From positions 275,666-339,665 of the forward strand of contig JAOCZO010000015.1 in assembly GCA_026413255.1 (NCBI GenBank): a stretch of 64,000 nucleotides of DNA, in the 5' to 3' direction. Origin of the DNA: Fereydounia khargensis (lineage: Eukaryota > Basidiomycota > Ustilaginomycetes > Urocystidales > Fereydouniaceae). Below are positions 10,352-21,149 of the stretch, piece by piece. The stretch's first letter is position 1, and each line of letters starts with the position of its first letter. Below the pieces are notes generated by a model. It was not told the DNA's origin and made no database searches. It saw nothing but the letters and a program-made list of their open reading frames with translations. A program made the translations under genes and the position numbers.

Positions 10352-12266
10352 ATGTCGAGCCAGCAGCCCACCGCCATCCTCTCCGTGTACGACAAGGCTG
10401 GTCTCCTTGACCTCGCCAAGGGTCTTCACGCCAAGGGCGTCCGCCTTCTCGGCAGCGGTGGAACCGCCAAGCTCGTCAGGCAGGCTGGCCTTCCCATCGG
10501 GTAAGTATCTTCGCGCTACACTCTGCCAGCCCTTGACTACACGCCCTGGTCAAAGCATGCTAACCAGCGAGTTCCTTCGTTAACTTGCTGTGTCTATCAG
10601 CGATGTTTCTGACATCACCAAGGCTCCCGAGATGCTTGGTGGCCGCGTCAAGACCCTCCACCCCGCCGTGCACGGTGGTATCCTCGCTCAGACCTCCAAG
10701 AGCTCGGACCAGGCTGATCTCGAGGCTCAGGGTATTGCCCCCATCGACATTGTCGTCTGCAACCTGTACCCCTTCGAGGAGACGATTGCGCGCGACCCGG
10801 CTCCCACCATCGCCCAGGCCGTCGAGGAGGTCGACATTGGTGGTGTCACTCTCCTCCGTGCTGCTGCCAAGAACCACGAGCGCGTGTGGGTCCTGAGCGA
10901 CTCCGCTGACTACCCGCGCTTCCTTGAGCAGTACGGCTCTGCCGGTGCCGAGGCCCAGGCCCACCGCAACTTGCTTGCTGTCAAGGCATTTACCCAGACT
11001 GCCAAGTACGACGATGCCATCAGCAACTACTTCCGCCAGCAGTACGCCTCGTCTGCCTCCAACTCGGCCGGCGTCGTCCAGCAGCTCCCGCTCCGATACG
11101 GTGCCAACCCTCACCAGAAGCCTGCTCAGGCCTTCGTCACCAAGGGCGAGATGCCCATCAAGACGCTCGCTGGCTCGCCCGGCTACATCAACCTTCTCGA
11201 CAGCCTCAACGCCTGGGCTCTTGTCAAGGAGCTCGCCGAGGCAACCGGCCTTCCCGCTGCTGCCTCGTTCAAGCACGTCTCGCCCGCTGGTGCCGCTGTT
11301 GCTGTCCCGCTCAGCGAGATCGAGGCCAAGGCCTACTTTGTCGATGACCTCGGTCAGCTCAGCCAGCAGGCTACTGCTTATGCTCGTGCCCGTGGAGCCG
11401 ACCGCATGAGCTCCTTCGGTGACATTATTGGTCTCAGCAACGTCTGTGACGTCCAGACTGCCAAGATCATCAGCCGCGAGGTTAGCGACGGTATCATTGC
11501 TCCTGGCTACGAACCCGCTGCCCTCGAGCTCCTCGCCAAGAAGAAGGGCGGCAAGTACTGCGTTCTGCAGATTGACCCCAGCTTTGTCCCTGACCTCACC
11601 GAGACGCGTCAGGTGTACGGTGTCACGCTCCAACAGCGCCGCAACGACGTCAAGATCGAACGCAGCCTGTTCAACAACGTTGTGAGCGCCAACAAGGAGG
11701 TGCCTGAGAGCGCGCTGCTTGACTTGACCGTCGCCACGCTTGCGCTCAAGTACACTCAGAGCAACAGTGTGTGCTATGCGCTCAACGGCCAGGTCATTGG
11801 ACTCGGTGCGGGTCAGCAGAGCCGTATCCACTGCACTCGTCTGGCCGGCAGCAAGGCGGACAACTGGTGGCTGCGCCAGCACGCCCGCACCATCTCGCTT
11901 CCGTTCAAGAAGGGTGCCAAGCGTCCTGAGAAGAGCAACGCCATCGACCTCTTTGTCGAGGGCACCGTGGAGGGTCCCGCCATGGCTGGTACGCAGGAGC
12001 GCCAGGAGTGGGAGGCCAACTTTGAGACCGTCCCTGCCCCTCTCTCGGCCGAGGAGCGCGCACAGCACGCCGCTGAGCTCAAGAACGTCGTCTGCGCCAG
12101 TGACGCCTTCTTCCCCTTCCCCGACAACGTGCACCGTGCCGCCCGCTCTGGTGTCAAGTACATTGCTGCTCCCGGCGGAAGCGTTATGGACGACGCATGC
12201 GTAGAGGCTGCCAACGGTCACGGCATCGTCGTTGCCCGAACCAACCTGCGTCTATTCCACCACTAA
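10352..12266 (+). CDS. ADE17: Bifunctional AICAR transformylase / IMP cyclohydrolase
   Basis: The enzyme carries out the last two steps of de novo purine synthesis: formyl transfer from 10-formyl-THF to AICAR, then ring closure to IMP, in the cytosol. Exon 1 (10352-10500) and exon 2 (10601-12266) join across a 100-nt intron (GTAAGT...TATCAG) within a Gly codon, giving 604 aa, close to the roughly 590 aa of yeast Ade16/Ade17. The N-terminal MGS-like cyclohydrolase domain (about 1-200) shows [15 protein letters not shown] and [12 protein letters not shown]. The transformylase domain has the LRYGANPHQ motif and the catalytic Lys-His pair of [11 protein letters not shown] at residues 274-275. A CTAAC branch site lies about 40 nt before the acceptor. 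The codons are strongly GC3-biased, as for a highly expressed gene. Confidence 0.97.
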
Positions 12267-12592
12267 AAATAACATGGCACCCTGCTGAAACAGGGCCTGT
12301 CTGCTCCCCCCCCCCCCCCTTTCCTTTCCCTTTCCCTTCCCGTGCCGATCGGTGAATCTCAACAGTTTACCGTATCCTCCGCACGGCTTTCTCGCTTCGT
12401 CATCTCGCTCTTGTTCAACACTTGCTATTCCCCTCCATGTATGCATAGAAAAGAAACGCTCCCACTGAAACTGAAAAACCCAAACGGCCCCGGTTCTCAA
12501 AAGAAATGGATTGCAAACTCTTGACAGGATACATGCTGTATGTGCGTAGCACAGAGAGAGGGCGCAGTGACTCTATGATGTGGATGTTTATG
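12267..12592. other. Convergent 3' regions, no gene seen
   Basis: This stretch lies between the ends of ADE17 and the patatin-lipase gene. A C14 homopolymer and pyrimidine-rich DNA lie at about 12307-12342. It is probably the two 3' UTRs and polyadenylation sites. Confidence 0.5.
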
Positions 12593-15138
12593 TTAGTTAC
12601 CGTCGTCGGAGCTACTGGACTCGCTGGATTCGCTGAGAGTGTGCGGACGCATGCCAGACCTGTCGTCCCAGCTTTCTCCGTACTGACGAGCTTGGCTCTG
12701 TTTCCAGAACGGAGCAGCGTTGTTCGGTTCGACCGCGCCCGCTTCTCGTCTGCTACTGCTCCCTTGACTGTCAGCGCCATCGCTGGCATTTTCTTCCGCC
12801 GCCGAGGTCCAAGCTCTCTGTGCAGGCGTAAACTTGCCCAGCCCGGCACCGCCATTGGTATTAAAGTCGTCGTTCTCTGTGTCAGATGGTACGCGCTGAG
12901 CCGCCCTAAGCGTCTGTCTACAGACACGGCGACCACGCTCGATTGCCTTTTCGAGCCTAACGCGGTTCTCAATCATGTGGATCTTGGGGAACGTCACGAT
13001 CTGTCCGACGTCCATCATGCGCGAGAGTTCTCGGCGGTCCGGGTCGCTCAGGATCCGGATCCAGTCCCACGCCCGCGTCTTGGGCCAGATCGTCACTGCC
13101 CCTCCAAACGGCTGCAGGAAGACACTGCTCCAGTCTTGCCCGAGCAGCGCAGGCAACAGATCAAGGTCGCGTATGATCTTAAAGTTCATCTTGAGGTGCA
13201 GCTTGAGTACGTGTTCCGAGGCCGAGAGCACGAACCCTCCGCGCCACCCTTTGCCCTTTCGATGCGCAGTAGGTCGGCCAGGCGCACCCTTAGACCCAAA
13301 GTGGAAGAGATGCACGTGCGGGTTGACTTGCGACACGATCGGATAGTTGACGTTGAACATGGCGTGCAGGTCTTGCAGCGGAATGTCGACGCGCAGGCTT
13401 CCGTCTTTGAAGCGGTGTCCCCAGTTCCAAGGTATGATGTTCCCTTGCTTTGTCTTCTGCATGAGACAGACCGGATTGAGAATACCAGGGACAGCAGCGG
13501 ACGCGAGAAGACTGGACCAGATGACACAGTTGGGCGCGGTGATGTAGTTGAGCAGCTTGACGGGTGAGTGACGGTCCGAGGGGATTACGCTGATGCAGAG
13601 AATCTTGCCTGTGCGTTCGTACGCCTCGCGGAATGTCATCGAGCCGAGTGTGAAGAAGGCGGCTTTCTCTGCCCACTTGACGGTATCGAACCTGGCGCCC
13701 GTGTTCCAAGCGCGGCGAGCCCAAACGCTCAGCGGCTCCTCGCACGCAGTGATACGATCCGCCAGCGCGGGCACCAGCATACGCTTGAGCTCCTCATCCG
13801 TGCGTGTGCAGGTAAGAGCAGCAATAAGACCTCCGGCCGAGGTGCCTGTCACCACCCTAGGCAGCAGGTTGGAGTCAAGCAGCGCGCGTACGACACCGAC
13901 GTGGTAGTACCCAAAGCTGCCGCCACCACTGAGGCATAGAGCGCTCTTGCCGAGGTTCTTAGAGACTGAACGGTAGAACTGGCGCTTGGTCTCCGGCGAA
14001 AGCTTGTCTGTCTTTTCGACAAACTCAAGCGCAGACTCGACTTCGGAGAGATAGCTCTCGACCAGGTACTTGGTGCCGTAGAACGTCTCGCTGTACAGAC
14101 GGAAGTTTTCGGTTCCTGCAAAGTTGTTGCGGAGGCAAAGGTCCAGGACGCCGAGGATGTTTTCCGCGTCCTCCTTCTCTCGCATGGCTGGAGGAGAGAA
14201 TGATGTCAGTCAGTCAGTCAGTCAGTCAATCAATGCTGACAGCATACAAATAGAGTGTTTAGCAAAGTGCAGACGGACTTACACTTGAGAGATGCTTTGA
14301 CCTTCTTGACGAGGATCCAGTCATAGAACCCGCTGGCATCTTCGCGCTTCCAGTTCTCGTATCCGAGAAACTCGTCCTGAGCCAGTGCGGCGTCCTGCCA
14401 CTCGGCGTGAGTCTTTGAGCTGCGCATCAGCTTGCGGAGTTCCCCCTTCTTGCCTCTCCACGCAATCGCATACTCGATCACATTGACGATCTGGCGGATG
14501 ATGACATAGGCGGCAAACTCGATAAAGATGGTGATGAAGATAGCGATGAGGAGAGGCCATCGGAGGGTGTGGTAGACAAAGCCTTCGCGGGTGCCGCTAT
14601 CGACTCTCTTCTTCTTGCGGTGAATTTTTTCGCGCACAGGAGCAAAATCGGATGCGGCAGCGATGCGGCCTACTTTACGGGGGTTGGCGGCCTGTGTTGC
14701 GGTCGGTTCTGCCAAGGTGGAAGTACTGGATTCCGCCGAGGGATGGGGCTGTTCGGTGACTGGAGACCTTGCACCGGAGCTCCTGGGGCTCTTGGCGCCG
14801 GGGGCGGCGCCGGCGCCGTGGAATCCTAGTCGAGACCAGGTGGATGAGCCGGAAAGCTGGGCTGCGGTAGCAGGAAGGTACTCGTCCTGACCGAGATCGT
14901 AGCTGAGGGCCTCGCGGAAGGCCTCCACATGGTCCATGTTGACATACTCGGCAGTGAGTAAGGGATCGAGACCGTGCGGAGGATCGGCAAACTCGGAGCG
15001 GGGGGATAGAAGCTCGGAGATGCTGAAGCTGCTCTTTCTGCGTGAGCGAGGGGTGGTGGTCACTGGAGGAGGGGCATACGGGGACGAAGAGGCAGTCCCA
15101 TCACCCGCCGACTTTGGCCGTCGAAAGAGGGAGGCCAT
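12593..15138 (-). CDS. Patatin-like triacylglycerol lipase / phospholipase (TGL3/4/5 type), 816 aa
   Basis: Exon 1 (15138-14283) and exon 2 (14187-12593) join across a 95-nt intron in a Ser codon. An N-terminal hydrophobic segment (about residues 195-225) comes before the conserved fungal region upstream of the patatin fold (NFAGTENFRLYSETFYGTK). The catalytic dyad is visible: oxyanion loop GGGSFG at 373-378, nucleophile Ser402 in GTSAG, and the Asp of DGS at about 547. This is the arrangement of yeast Tgl3, Tgl4 and Tgl5, lipid-droplet enzymes that mobilise triacylglycerol and also act as lysophospholipid acyltransferases. The C-terminus is Ser-rich and acidic and probably disordered or phosphoregulated. 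Which of the three yeast paralogues it matches cannot be told by eye. Confidence 0.93.
14205..14228 (-). repeat. (TGAC)6 branch-site-like tandem repeat in intron
   Basis: Inside the 95-nt intron of the lipase gene, six GTCA units on the plus strand read as TGAC on the coding strand and so present repeated CTGAC, the usual fungal branch-point word. The tract begins 17 nt upstream of the acceptor AG. Confidence 0.85.
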
Positions 15139-15734
15139 GGTGAGAGGGATGGGGCGCGATTGAATGCACCTGGAGAGAGGGGAGGATGATTATATCGTAG
15201 TTGTGAAGAAAGGAAGGAGGGGCGCATTCAACCATGGCCGACGCCCTCTGGTTGCATAGTGTCTGTGTTGGGTCTGTGGTGGGACGGTGGGTCACGCCGC
15301 CGATGCTCTGCTGCGTGTGGAGGTGTGTGTGTGCCCACAGGCAACGCGGAATCGAAAGCGGCGTCAAGAGGCGAAGACACGTCCGCGGTACCGGGCTCGT
15401 CTGCGTGAATGTCGTCAGCCAAATTTCATTTTTTGGGGCGAAGTCTGGCGAGGCGAGGCCAAGGTGAGGCATGGGCAGAGGCAGGAGGCAGAGAGGCTCA
15501 GCCGGACGCGATGGCAAAGGCGGACCGGGATGAACGCGAAATGCGTTGCGAATGCGAGCGCTGCAGGGTCTTTCTTCTTGCTCCTCCACTTGGTCATGGC
15601 AGAGAGAGGCCTCTCCCCAATCTTCCACGTGACTCTGCAGAAATTTTTGGAAAAAGCAGAAGAAAAAGCAGAGGGAAAAGGAAAAGCTCACCGCACCCAC
15701 TCTCCCACAATACCACACCGCACTGCACTACAGC
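15139..15734. other. Divergent promoter region
   Basis: This shared 0.6-kb upstream region serves the lipase gene (minus) and EFG1 (plus). It is mixed-sequence DNA with an A-rich stretch near 15640-15690 just before the EFG1 start. No gene is supported. Confidence 0.5.
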
Positions 15735-16874
15735 ATGTCGAGTCCCGAGGTAAAGAAGGGCAAAAAGCCCATCAAGGGCGACCAGCAGACCGCCTCGTCT
15801 AGTATGGGAAAGAGAAAGCGCTTCGATAATGACAAGCAAAAGGGCGGGTCGGGGCCTCGACCGCAGGGTGCCAAGAAGGGCAAGTTCCACCCCAAAGGAG
15901 CTCCAGCCAAGAAGAAGGCCGTCTATGGCGGCGAACGTCCGAACGGCATTCCTGGTGCCTCCAAACTCAAGGCGTCTATTCGTCAAACAAAGCGGCTTCT
16001 CGCAAAGGTACGTCGCGTGTGCGTAAGGCCATAGCTTGTCACCACCATCCGACTGACGTTTGATCCACTACAGCCCAACCTGGCCCCCGGTGCCAAGATC
16101 GAGGCCGAGAGGCGGCTCACATCCCTCACAGCCGACCTCGAGACACTAGAGCGATCGCGCAACGAAAAGAGCATCGCTTCTCGATATCACAAGGTCAAGT
16201 TCTTTGGTGAGTATCTCTCTCGGGCTACATCTCTCCTTCGAGAACAGTATCAGGCTGACTTTGTTACTGTCTCAGAGCGACAAAAACTGGTACGAGGTAT
16301 CAAGAAGATCAAGCGCTCCATTGCCAAGCTCGAGGCCAAGCAGGCGGGCGAGTCCGACAGCGACTCCTCCGACGAGGAGAGCGATGACGACGAAGAAAAG
16401 GCGACCAAGTCAGTCGAGCAGCTTAAGGACCAGTTGCGCAACTACCGTGCCTATCTCCATTACGTGCTGCGCTTTCCGCCAGACGAGCGATATGTCGCCC
16501 TGTTCCCTGGTCACACCAAGCAGCCTCAGCCACCACTAAGCTCGGACAAGGACCGGGCGAGGGCAATGGCGTACGAAGTGCTCCAAAAGATCCAGAAGGG
16601 AATCAAGAGCGGCGAGCTCAACAAGGAGCCTGAGCTAGAGCTGGAACGCGGCGAGGCAGCTGACCGGGCCAACAAGGTTCGCGCCAGCAAGACAAAGTCC
16701 GAGGGAGGGAAACAGCAGAAGCAAGCAAAGGCCAGCAAGGACGAGAGCGATGCCCAAGATGTCAACAGCGATAGCGACAGCGACAGTGAGAGTGGCAGTG
16801 ATGGCGAGCAGCAGGTACAGGGAGTCAAGGGCGATGACTTTTTCGCTCAGGACTCGGACTCGGAGGAAGAGTGA
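15735..16874 (+). CDS. EFG1: rRNA-processing protein EFG1 (334 aa)
   Basis: Three exons, 15735-16007, 16074-16206 and 16276-16874, are separated by 67- and 69-nt introns with canonical ends and CTGAC branch sites; all phases fit. The protein is a nucleolar factor needed for 18S rRNA maturation in the small-subunit processome. Recognition rests on the basic N-terminus, the central helix ending in SRYHKVKFFERQKLVRGIK, and the NYRAYLHYVLRFPPDERYVALFP block, which are the conserved core of the Efg1 family. The C-terminus is an acidic Ser/Asp/Glu tail typical of nucleolar assembly proteins. At 334 aa it is longer than the yeast protein (about 230 aa), mainly in these charged tails. Confidence 0.93.
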
Positions 16875-17367
16875 GCAGGAGCATGATGTACTGCCGCTAC
16901 TGGACTGGGATATGTGTCAATTCATCATCATCTATCAGCCATCGCAGCCATAGTTGCAGCTCTAATTTTCATGCGTGGACTCGGGCTGGCTGGTCACGGA
17001 CGGGGTGTTCCGCGTCTGATTTGTTGCATGCTTTTTTTTTCCTTGCTGAGGGCGGGGCGGGGGCCCGGATGACGACAGAGGGCCGACCACGCGCTCCTCT
17101 CTGCTTGACCGTCAGGGTGGAAGAGGCTGGCAAGCAGTGTGGGACCTTCGCTTGGCAACCCTGCACGGACGCACTGCGAAAAAAAAAAAAAATAAATAAA
17201 TAATAAGTCTAGCTTGGCTGGCTGGTCTCCACTTTGAGAACGGGCGGGCAGGCGGAGGCAGACAGGGAGGCATGTGCGTTCGTGCGTGCGGATTGCCTTC
17301 TTTTTTTTTTATCTGTTTGCGTTGCGTTGCGTTGCATTGCGGGACGCGGCGCGCACGAGTCAGTCTA

Positions 17368-17408
<41 letters not shown>

Positions 17409-17673
17409 ACAGGCAGACAGTTGGTCAAACCAGTCACCGCTCCTGCTCGTGGTGCGGCTGCCGCTGCTCTCCTCCTCGACTGTGTGCACGTTGGTATCAG
17501 CCTATCCAGCTTGCTCCCCATCCACCATCAGCATCTTGTCCTACAGTATCTTCCACCCCTTAGCACCCTAGTTCTCATTCTAGCGCACTTCTTTTCTTGT
17601 CCAGCTCGCCCCTGCAGCGACCAGCCAGCCAGCTCAACCCACCGCTGCGCTTATCTGATTGTCCTCCGCCACT
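16875..17673. other. Intergenic region with repeats upstream of PFK-2 gene
   Basis: It contains an A13 run with AAAT repeats (17180-17204), a GCGTT pentamer run (17319-17340), a (GGCA)n tract (17371-17408) and pyrimidine-rich DNA just before the start codon. It is the 3' UTR of EFG1 plus the promoter of the kinase gene. No gene is supported. Confidence 0.55.
17371..17408. repeat. (GGCA)n tetranucleotide microsatellite
   Basis: About nine GGCA units followed by GACA variants, about 270 nt upstream of the PFK-2 start codon. The unit is the same as in the tract at 377-441. Confidence 0.9.
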
Positions 17674-19306
17674 ATGGCAGCACCACTCTACACCACGGCC
17701 TCAGGTCAGCTCTACCACGCCGGTAAGATCCTCATCGTCACCGTCGGTCTCCCCGCTCGGGGCAAGACACACCTCTCCCACGCCATCGAACGTTACCTCC
17801 GCTGGCTCGGTGTCAAGTCTCGCGTCTTTTCCCTAGGAGACCACCGCCGCAAGATCCTCGGCGGAGCAGACAAGATCCCCAAAGACTACTTCAAATCCGG
17901 ACCAAAGTCTCCAGAAACAGAGGCCCTCCGCAAAAAGATCCTCTCCGACTTTGACGACACCGTCATTGACTTTTTCAACCAGGGCGGCCAGGTCGTCATC
18001 TACGATGCCAACAATGGTCTCCAAGCCAGGCGCTATGCGATCCGTGAAAAGTTTGGCCCACTCGGCATCCATGTCATGTTCCTCGAGAGCATCTGCACAG
18101 ACCCAAAGGTCGTCGAAGCCAATGTCCGCAGTGTCAAACTCAGCAGTCCAGACGTGAGTGTCCAAACGTCTACCTAGAGCCTTGCCTTCCTTTCCCTTTT
18201 GCTCACCCCAGTCCTTTGATCAACAGTACGTCAACTGGGACCCAGAACGCGCCGTGCAAGACTTTTACTCGCGCATCTCGGGCCACGAAAAGTACTACGA
18301 GCCCATCGAGAACCCTTCCTTCCCGTACATTAAGCTCATCAATGTCGGCGAGCAGGTCGTCGTCAACAACATCCAAGGCTACCTCCAGAGCCGAATCGTC
18401 TTTTTCCTCATGAACATCCACAATCGACAACGCACGTGAGTCAAAGTTCGGCACTATTTCAGTAACCATACCCCCAGCTCGATTCTGCAGCTAGCTGACC
18501 AGAATCCAGCATCTACTTTGCGAGAGCGGGAGAGGCGCTCATCGAGCATCTGTACAAGGCCGATGCGGATCTCTCGTCCCTAGGCTGGGCGTACGCGGAC
18601 GAGCTGAGCAACTTTGTCGTTTCGCTGCGCAAGAATGATCCAGGGCGGCCGCTGCAAGTGTGGACGTCTGCGCGCCGTCGTTCGTCCCACACTGCGTATC
18701 CGCTTGCCGAGAAGGGGTACAAGGTGATCGAGAGGTCTCAACTCAGCGAGATGAACCCGGGCGTCGTAGATGGCATGAGCGTGGAGGAGATCCAGAAGAG
18801 GTACCCAGACGAGTGGGAGCGCAAGCAGAAAGAGGTACGTTCTCTTTTTCCCCTCTCTGTGTTGGGCTTGACTGACTGTTTGAGTGTCCAGCCGTACTCG
18901 CACCGATTCCCGCGAGCGGAAAGTTATCACGACCTCTCGGTAAGTGCCCCAGCGTCCCAGCACATCACCTTACCCTCAGCTAGCTGACTGACTCGGACGT
19001 GATTAGGTACGACTGGAGCCGATCATCTTTGAGCTCGAGCGAGCGCGAGACGACGTCCTGATCATTGGCCAGTCCTCCGTACTGCGCTGCCTCATTGCAT
19101 ACTACCAAGGTCTGCAACCACACGAGATCCCCAGCATTCAAGTGACCGAGGGCGAGCTCGTCGAGATCCAACCACAAGCCTATGGCGTCAAGACGACCAA
19201 ACACGTCTTCTGGGACCCTGTGGCACGGCGGCAAGAACGAGACGCGGCGTTCGACGGACTCGACCAAGAACCGCAGCCCCAGGATTCCAATCCCACATGT
19301 ACCTAG
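17674..19306 (+). CDS. 6-phosphofructo-2-kinase with degenerate fructose-2,6-bisphosphatase domain (453 aa)
   Basis: It makes fructose 2,6-bisphosphate, the activator of phosphofructokinase and inhibitor of gluconeogenesis. Five exons (17674-18153, 18227-18435, 18510-18834, 18892-18939, 19007-19306) are all in phase. Exon 4 is only 48 nt. The kinase half has the P-loop GLPARGKT at 25-32, then IYDANN and VKLSSPDY. The C-terminal half aligns with the bisphosphatase (WTSARRRS, AESYHDL, RLEPIIFELE, VLRCLIAYY), but the phosphohistidine motif RHGE reads RAGE (Ala236) and the second catalytic His of the H-Q-A-V motif is Gln376 in GQSSV. Yeast Pfk26 also lacks the first His. It is therefore probably a kinase-only enzyme. 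It lacks the long N-terminal extension of yeast Pfk26. Confidence 0.95.
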
Positions 19307-19488
19307 CCACACTGCATCGCACTGCAAACTTGAGTTTAATGGGGTGTAAATGAGGTGTGAATCAATCACGCGAAAGAAGATACAGGGAGGAAGGGAGCGT
19401 ACATGGCGAGGAAAGGTGTGTTGAACGCTTGAATTTTTTTTTGCAAGTTTTTTCTGTTTCTGTTCTACTGGAGATGTGGTAGATGAGT

Positions 19489-21149
19489 TTAGTGGCCATT
19501 TCCATTACCGCCACCGTGGTTGTTGCCGTGTGGCTTGCCGTCGTTACCAGTGACGCCGTGACCGGTGCCGACGCCACCGACGCCGGGGTTGTTGGGGTCG
19601 TCCGAGGACGGGTAGAAGACGAGGAAGGCGATTGAGTTTTCCTCGGGCACCGCAACCCAGTCCTTGTAGCACACGCGCGGGCTGGGTGCCGGCTTGTTGT
19701 TGCCAGACTGGGTCTTGGGCGAACGCTTCTCCATCGTGGACGAGGTCGAACGCTTCCTGTGACCAGGTCCAGTCGGGCCCACAGGGTGGTCGCCAACGCT
19801 GTCCACGCTGCCAAAGATGTAGGGCGAGGGCGAACGCTTGCCAATCCTACCGCTACCGGGGTTGCCATCACCTGTTCCGCCACCGGAGTTGCCTCCGTTT
19901 CCGAAGCCGTCACCGTCACCGCCCAAACTGGGCCCCGTGCCGTCAGTGGAACGCTTGCCGATGCCACCGTAACCGGGGTTGGGGGTGCCATCACCTGTTC
20001 CGCCACCGGAGTTGCCTCCGTTTCCAGAACCGCCAGTGAAGTGACCATCGCCATTGCGGGAGCCTTTCCCGCCGCCAGAGGAACGCTTGTCCAGGACATC
20101 GCGCTTACGAGGAAGCGTAGGCTTCTGCAGTCCGTTGGGCTGGGGAGGCTTCGAGTAGCCAGACTCAGAACGCTTCTGGTGGCCTCCACCACCATAGCTG
20201 GCGCTGCGAGAAGGGATTGACGCGAACTGGCCGTCAATAGTTCTCTTCTGGTGGCCTCCTCCGCCAGTGTTCGTGGTAGGGGTGGTAAGGTAGAATTGGT
20301 TCTTGAGCGGACCTCCGCCCAGGCCGAGAATGTCACCGCAAGTCATCTTGTCGGGCTACGATCACCACAAGGGAAAGCATGGTTGTTTACGGTGGTCAGT
20401 GTTTGATGCAGAACTCGTTGAGAGGAAAGGGAGATGAAACTTACACCGCGGAAGAGGGAGCTGACAAAGTCAACCGTACCAGTGTTTTTGGTGGCCTCCC
20501 ACTTGAGGGTGGAGAAGAAGGCCTCAAAGTTGGTGTCGACAGCCGGGTACTGGCTGATAGTCTGGGTAGGGTTGTTCCTGAGGAAGTCCCTGACCGTGTC
20601 AGAGACCTTGGCGTCCTGGTCAAAGTCACGGACTTCGTAACGCATGTCGAATCGGATCTGAGTGCCCTGGGCGTTGTTCGTGCCGAAAAGGTGCCTGTTG
20701 ACGAGGACCTCGACACCTTTGGGCACGACGTAGAAGTACAGGTTCTTGTCGTCTGTTGCGGCGATCGAAGCCAGGGGGCTGCCGTAACTGTAGTACCATC
20801 CAGTCGAGCCGTCGTCCAGATAGTAGTGCAATGGCTCACGAGTCACGACGGAGATCCTTTCAAAGTCTTCGCCCCTGGGAACGAGAACACCAATACAGTT
20901 GATGTTTCGGTTCTGTTGGGAGGAGATGGGTGAGGGTCAGCCGATGTCGAACGTCATCGTCAAATTTCGATGGGAGAAAGCACTCACGGTACCACAGTCT
21001 TCAACCTTGTAGGTAGGTGCAGAGGTCTGAGGCGCTTGACGACGCTCGAGGGTGGAAAAAGCCTTGGCTCGATGCATGTTGGCAGCGGCCTGGCCAGTTC
21101 CACCGAGCATAAAGGCCAGAGTAACGGCTTGAGTGAGAGAGAGCTTCAT
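19489..21149 (-). CDS. Secreted Kex2-processed repeat precursor (KEP-like), 498 aa
   Basis: Three exons, 21149-20988, 20912-20445 and 20355-19489, are all phase 0 with GTGAGT/GTAAGT donors. A signal peptide (about residues 1-23) leads into a 190-residue N-terminal domain with scattered aromatic strands (EPLHYYLDDG, GWYYSYG, LYFYVVPKG), which looks globular. The C-terminal half is Gly/Asn/Ser-rich and cut up by eight Lys-Arg dipeptides at about 247, 271, 294, 300, 344, 383, 411 and 420. Two spacers end in GGGGHQKR, and two carry the repeat NGGNSGGGTGDG before a GIGKR or RIGKR end. This is the layout of fungal Kex2-processed repeat proteins such as Ustilago Rep1 (cell-wall repellent peptides) or other peptide precursors. 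A CYKDW segment near the C-terminus has one Cys. The product's role is unknown. Confidence 0.82.

Noticed and set aside
10560-12221. 553-codon open frame antisense to ADE17
   Set aside because: It mirrors the strongly GC3-biased codons of ADE17, has no domain-like composition and no promoter of its own. Such antisense frames are expected opposite biased genes.
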